Below are positions 63,586 to 64,000 of a stretch of 64,000 nucleotides of DNA, in pieces. A model generated the notes under the pieces. It was given only the letters and a program-made list of their open reading frames with translations, did not search any database and was not told the DNA's origin. The stretch covers positions 62,001 through 126,000 of the forward strand of contig CAWIKP010000037.1 of the NCBI GenBank assembly GCA_963836735.1, written 5' to 3'. The translations under genes were made by a program, and so were the position numbers. The stretch is from JACCXG01 sp963836735 (GTDB taxonomy: Bacteria; Acidobacteriota; Vicinamibacteria; Vicinamibacterales; 2-12-FULL-66-21). Position 1 is the stretch's first letter, and each line of letters begins with the position of its first letter.

Positions 63586-64000
63586 TTGCCCTCGTCCCCC
63601 GCGCCCCAGACTGTGCCGATGCCTGTGGATTCGAAGATCTGGCAGGTCATCACCGCTTCTGCGGTGGGCACGATGATCGAGTGGTACGACTTCTACATCT
63701 TCGGAAGCCTGGCGAGCGTCATTTCGCCGCTCTTCTATCCCTCCGGCAACGACACGCTCGCGTTGATCGCCTATCTGTCGACCTTCGCGGTGGGCTTCGT
63801 CGTCCGGCCATTCGGGGCGTTGTTCTTCGGGCGAATCGGCGACCTGGTCGGCCGGAAATACGCATTCCTGGTGACGCTGATCATCATGGGGGCCGCGACC
63901 GCTCTCATCGGAGTGCTTCCGACCTACGCCTCCATCGGGGTGCTGGCGCCGGCGGCGCTGCTCCTGATCCGCATTCTGCAGGGTCTGGCCCTCGGCGGTG
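63586..64000 (+). CDS. MFS transporter, metabolite:H+ symporter type (partial)
   Basis: The gene runs off the right edge; about 138 codons are visible. GAAGGAG lies 8 nt before a TTG at 63586, which I take as the start (ATG at 63619 is the alternative). VGTMIEWYDFYIFGSL, the TFAVGFVVRPFGALFFGRIGD helix pair and VGRKYAFLVTLIIMGAATALIG are typical of the MHS branch (ProP, ShiA, PcaK relatives), with the G-x-x-x-D-x-x-G-R-K loop between helices 2 and 3. Substrates in this branch are organic acids or osmolytes. Confidence 0.85.
   Translation, partial: MPSSPAPQTVPMPVDSKIWQVITASAVGTMIEWYDFYIFGSLASVISPLFYPSGNDTLALIAYLSTFAVGFVVRPFGALFFGRIGDLVGRKYAFLVTLIIMGAATALIGVLPTYASIGVLAPAALLLIRILQGLALGG

Overview
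The window is 64 kb of GC-rich bacterial chromosome with no rRNA, tRNA, CRISPR array, insertion sequence or phage gene that I can see. The gene content points to a soil-type Acidobacteriota, most likely class Vicinamibacteria. The evidence is an acidobacterial-type duplicated orphan permease (ADOP) with its PadR regulator, an Oar-like TonB receptor, and many secreted hydrolases of families abundant in that phylum: DUF885, DUF1080, DUF2264, DUF4159, tricorn/S41, beta-lactamase-like serine hydrolases and a sulfatase. The taxonomic call is an inference from content, not a marker-gene result.

Layout. 1-5.1 kb: tail of an amidohydrolase, a small membrane protein, a PadR/ADOP pair and a broken DUF4287-type protein. 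5.3-15.4 kb: serine hydrolase, a ComB-like phosphatase, methyltransferases, a YdjM-like membrane protein, a DUF885 hydrolase, an isochorismatase-like protein and DUF4159. 15.4-21 kb: TMEM175-like channel, a subclass B3-like metallo-beta-lactamase, an NmrA-like protein, an outer-membrane barrel, a SET-domain protein, a HAD phosphatase and a tannase-like esterase. 21-26.2 kb: UPF0182 protein, small proteins, a second serine hydrolase and a HEAGH membrane protein. 26.3-28.2 kb: a tight operon starting with a selenoprotein of the SelW/Rdx family (in-frame TGA in a CxxU motif, followed by a SECIS-like hairpin), then a Cys-containing Rdx paralogue, DUF488, lspA and an AAC(6')-like acetyltransferase. 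28.2-35 kb: a ThuA-DUF885 fusion, a glycosyltransferase-like membrane protein and a sodium:solute symporter. 35.3-46 kb: M1 aminopeptidase, S58/DmpA peptidase, HAD, glycerophosphodiesterase coupled to the Oar-like receptor, and an esterase. 46-56 kb: M14 peptidase, DUF2264, tricorn-like S41 protease and a third serine hydrolase. 56-64 kb: UxuA-like protein, CE15 esterase and sulfatase (a probable uronic-acid or polysaccharide unit), small proteins, DUF1080, a tandem DinB protein and the start of an MFS transporter.

Two features run through the whole window. First, intergenic DNA carries several families of dispersed inverted repeats: 22-28 bp palindromes built on GGGTCT/AGACCC, and roughly 100-180 bp hairpins built from 7-bp units of at least three sequence types. 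Second, about 27 apparent frameshifts interrupt otherwise well-conserved genes. Most are single extra G or C bases, so I read them as probable assembly or base-calling errors and annotate the affected genes as one locus each. Several genes have a TANNNT hexamer 6-8 nt before the start codon, which suggests leaderless or near-leaderless transcripts.
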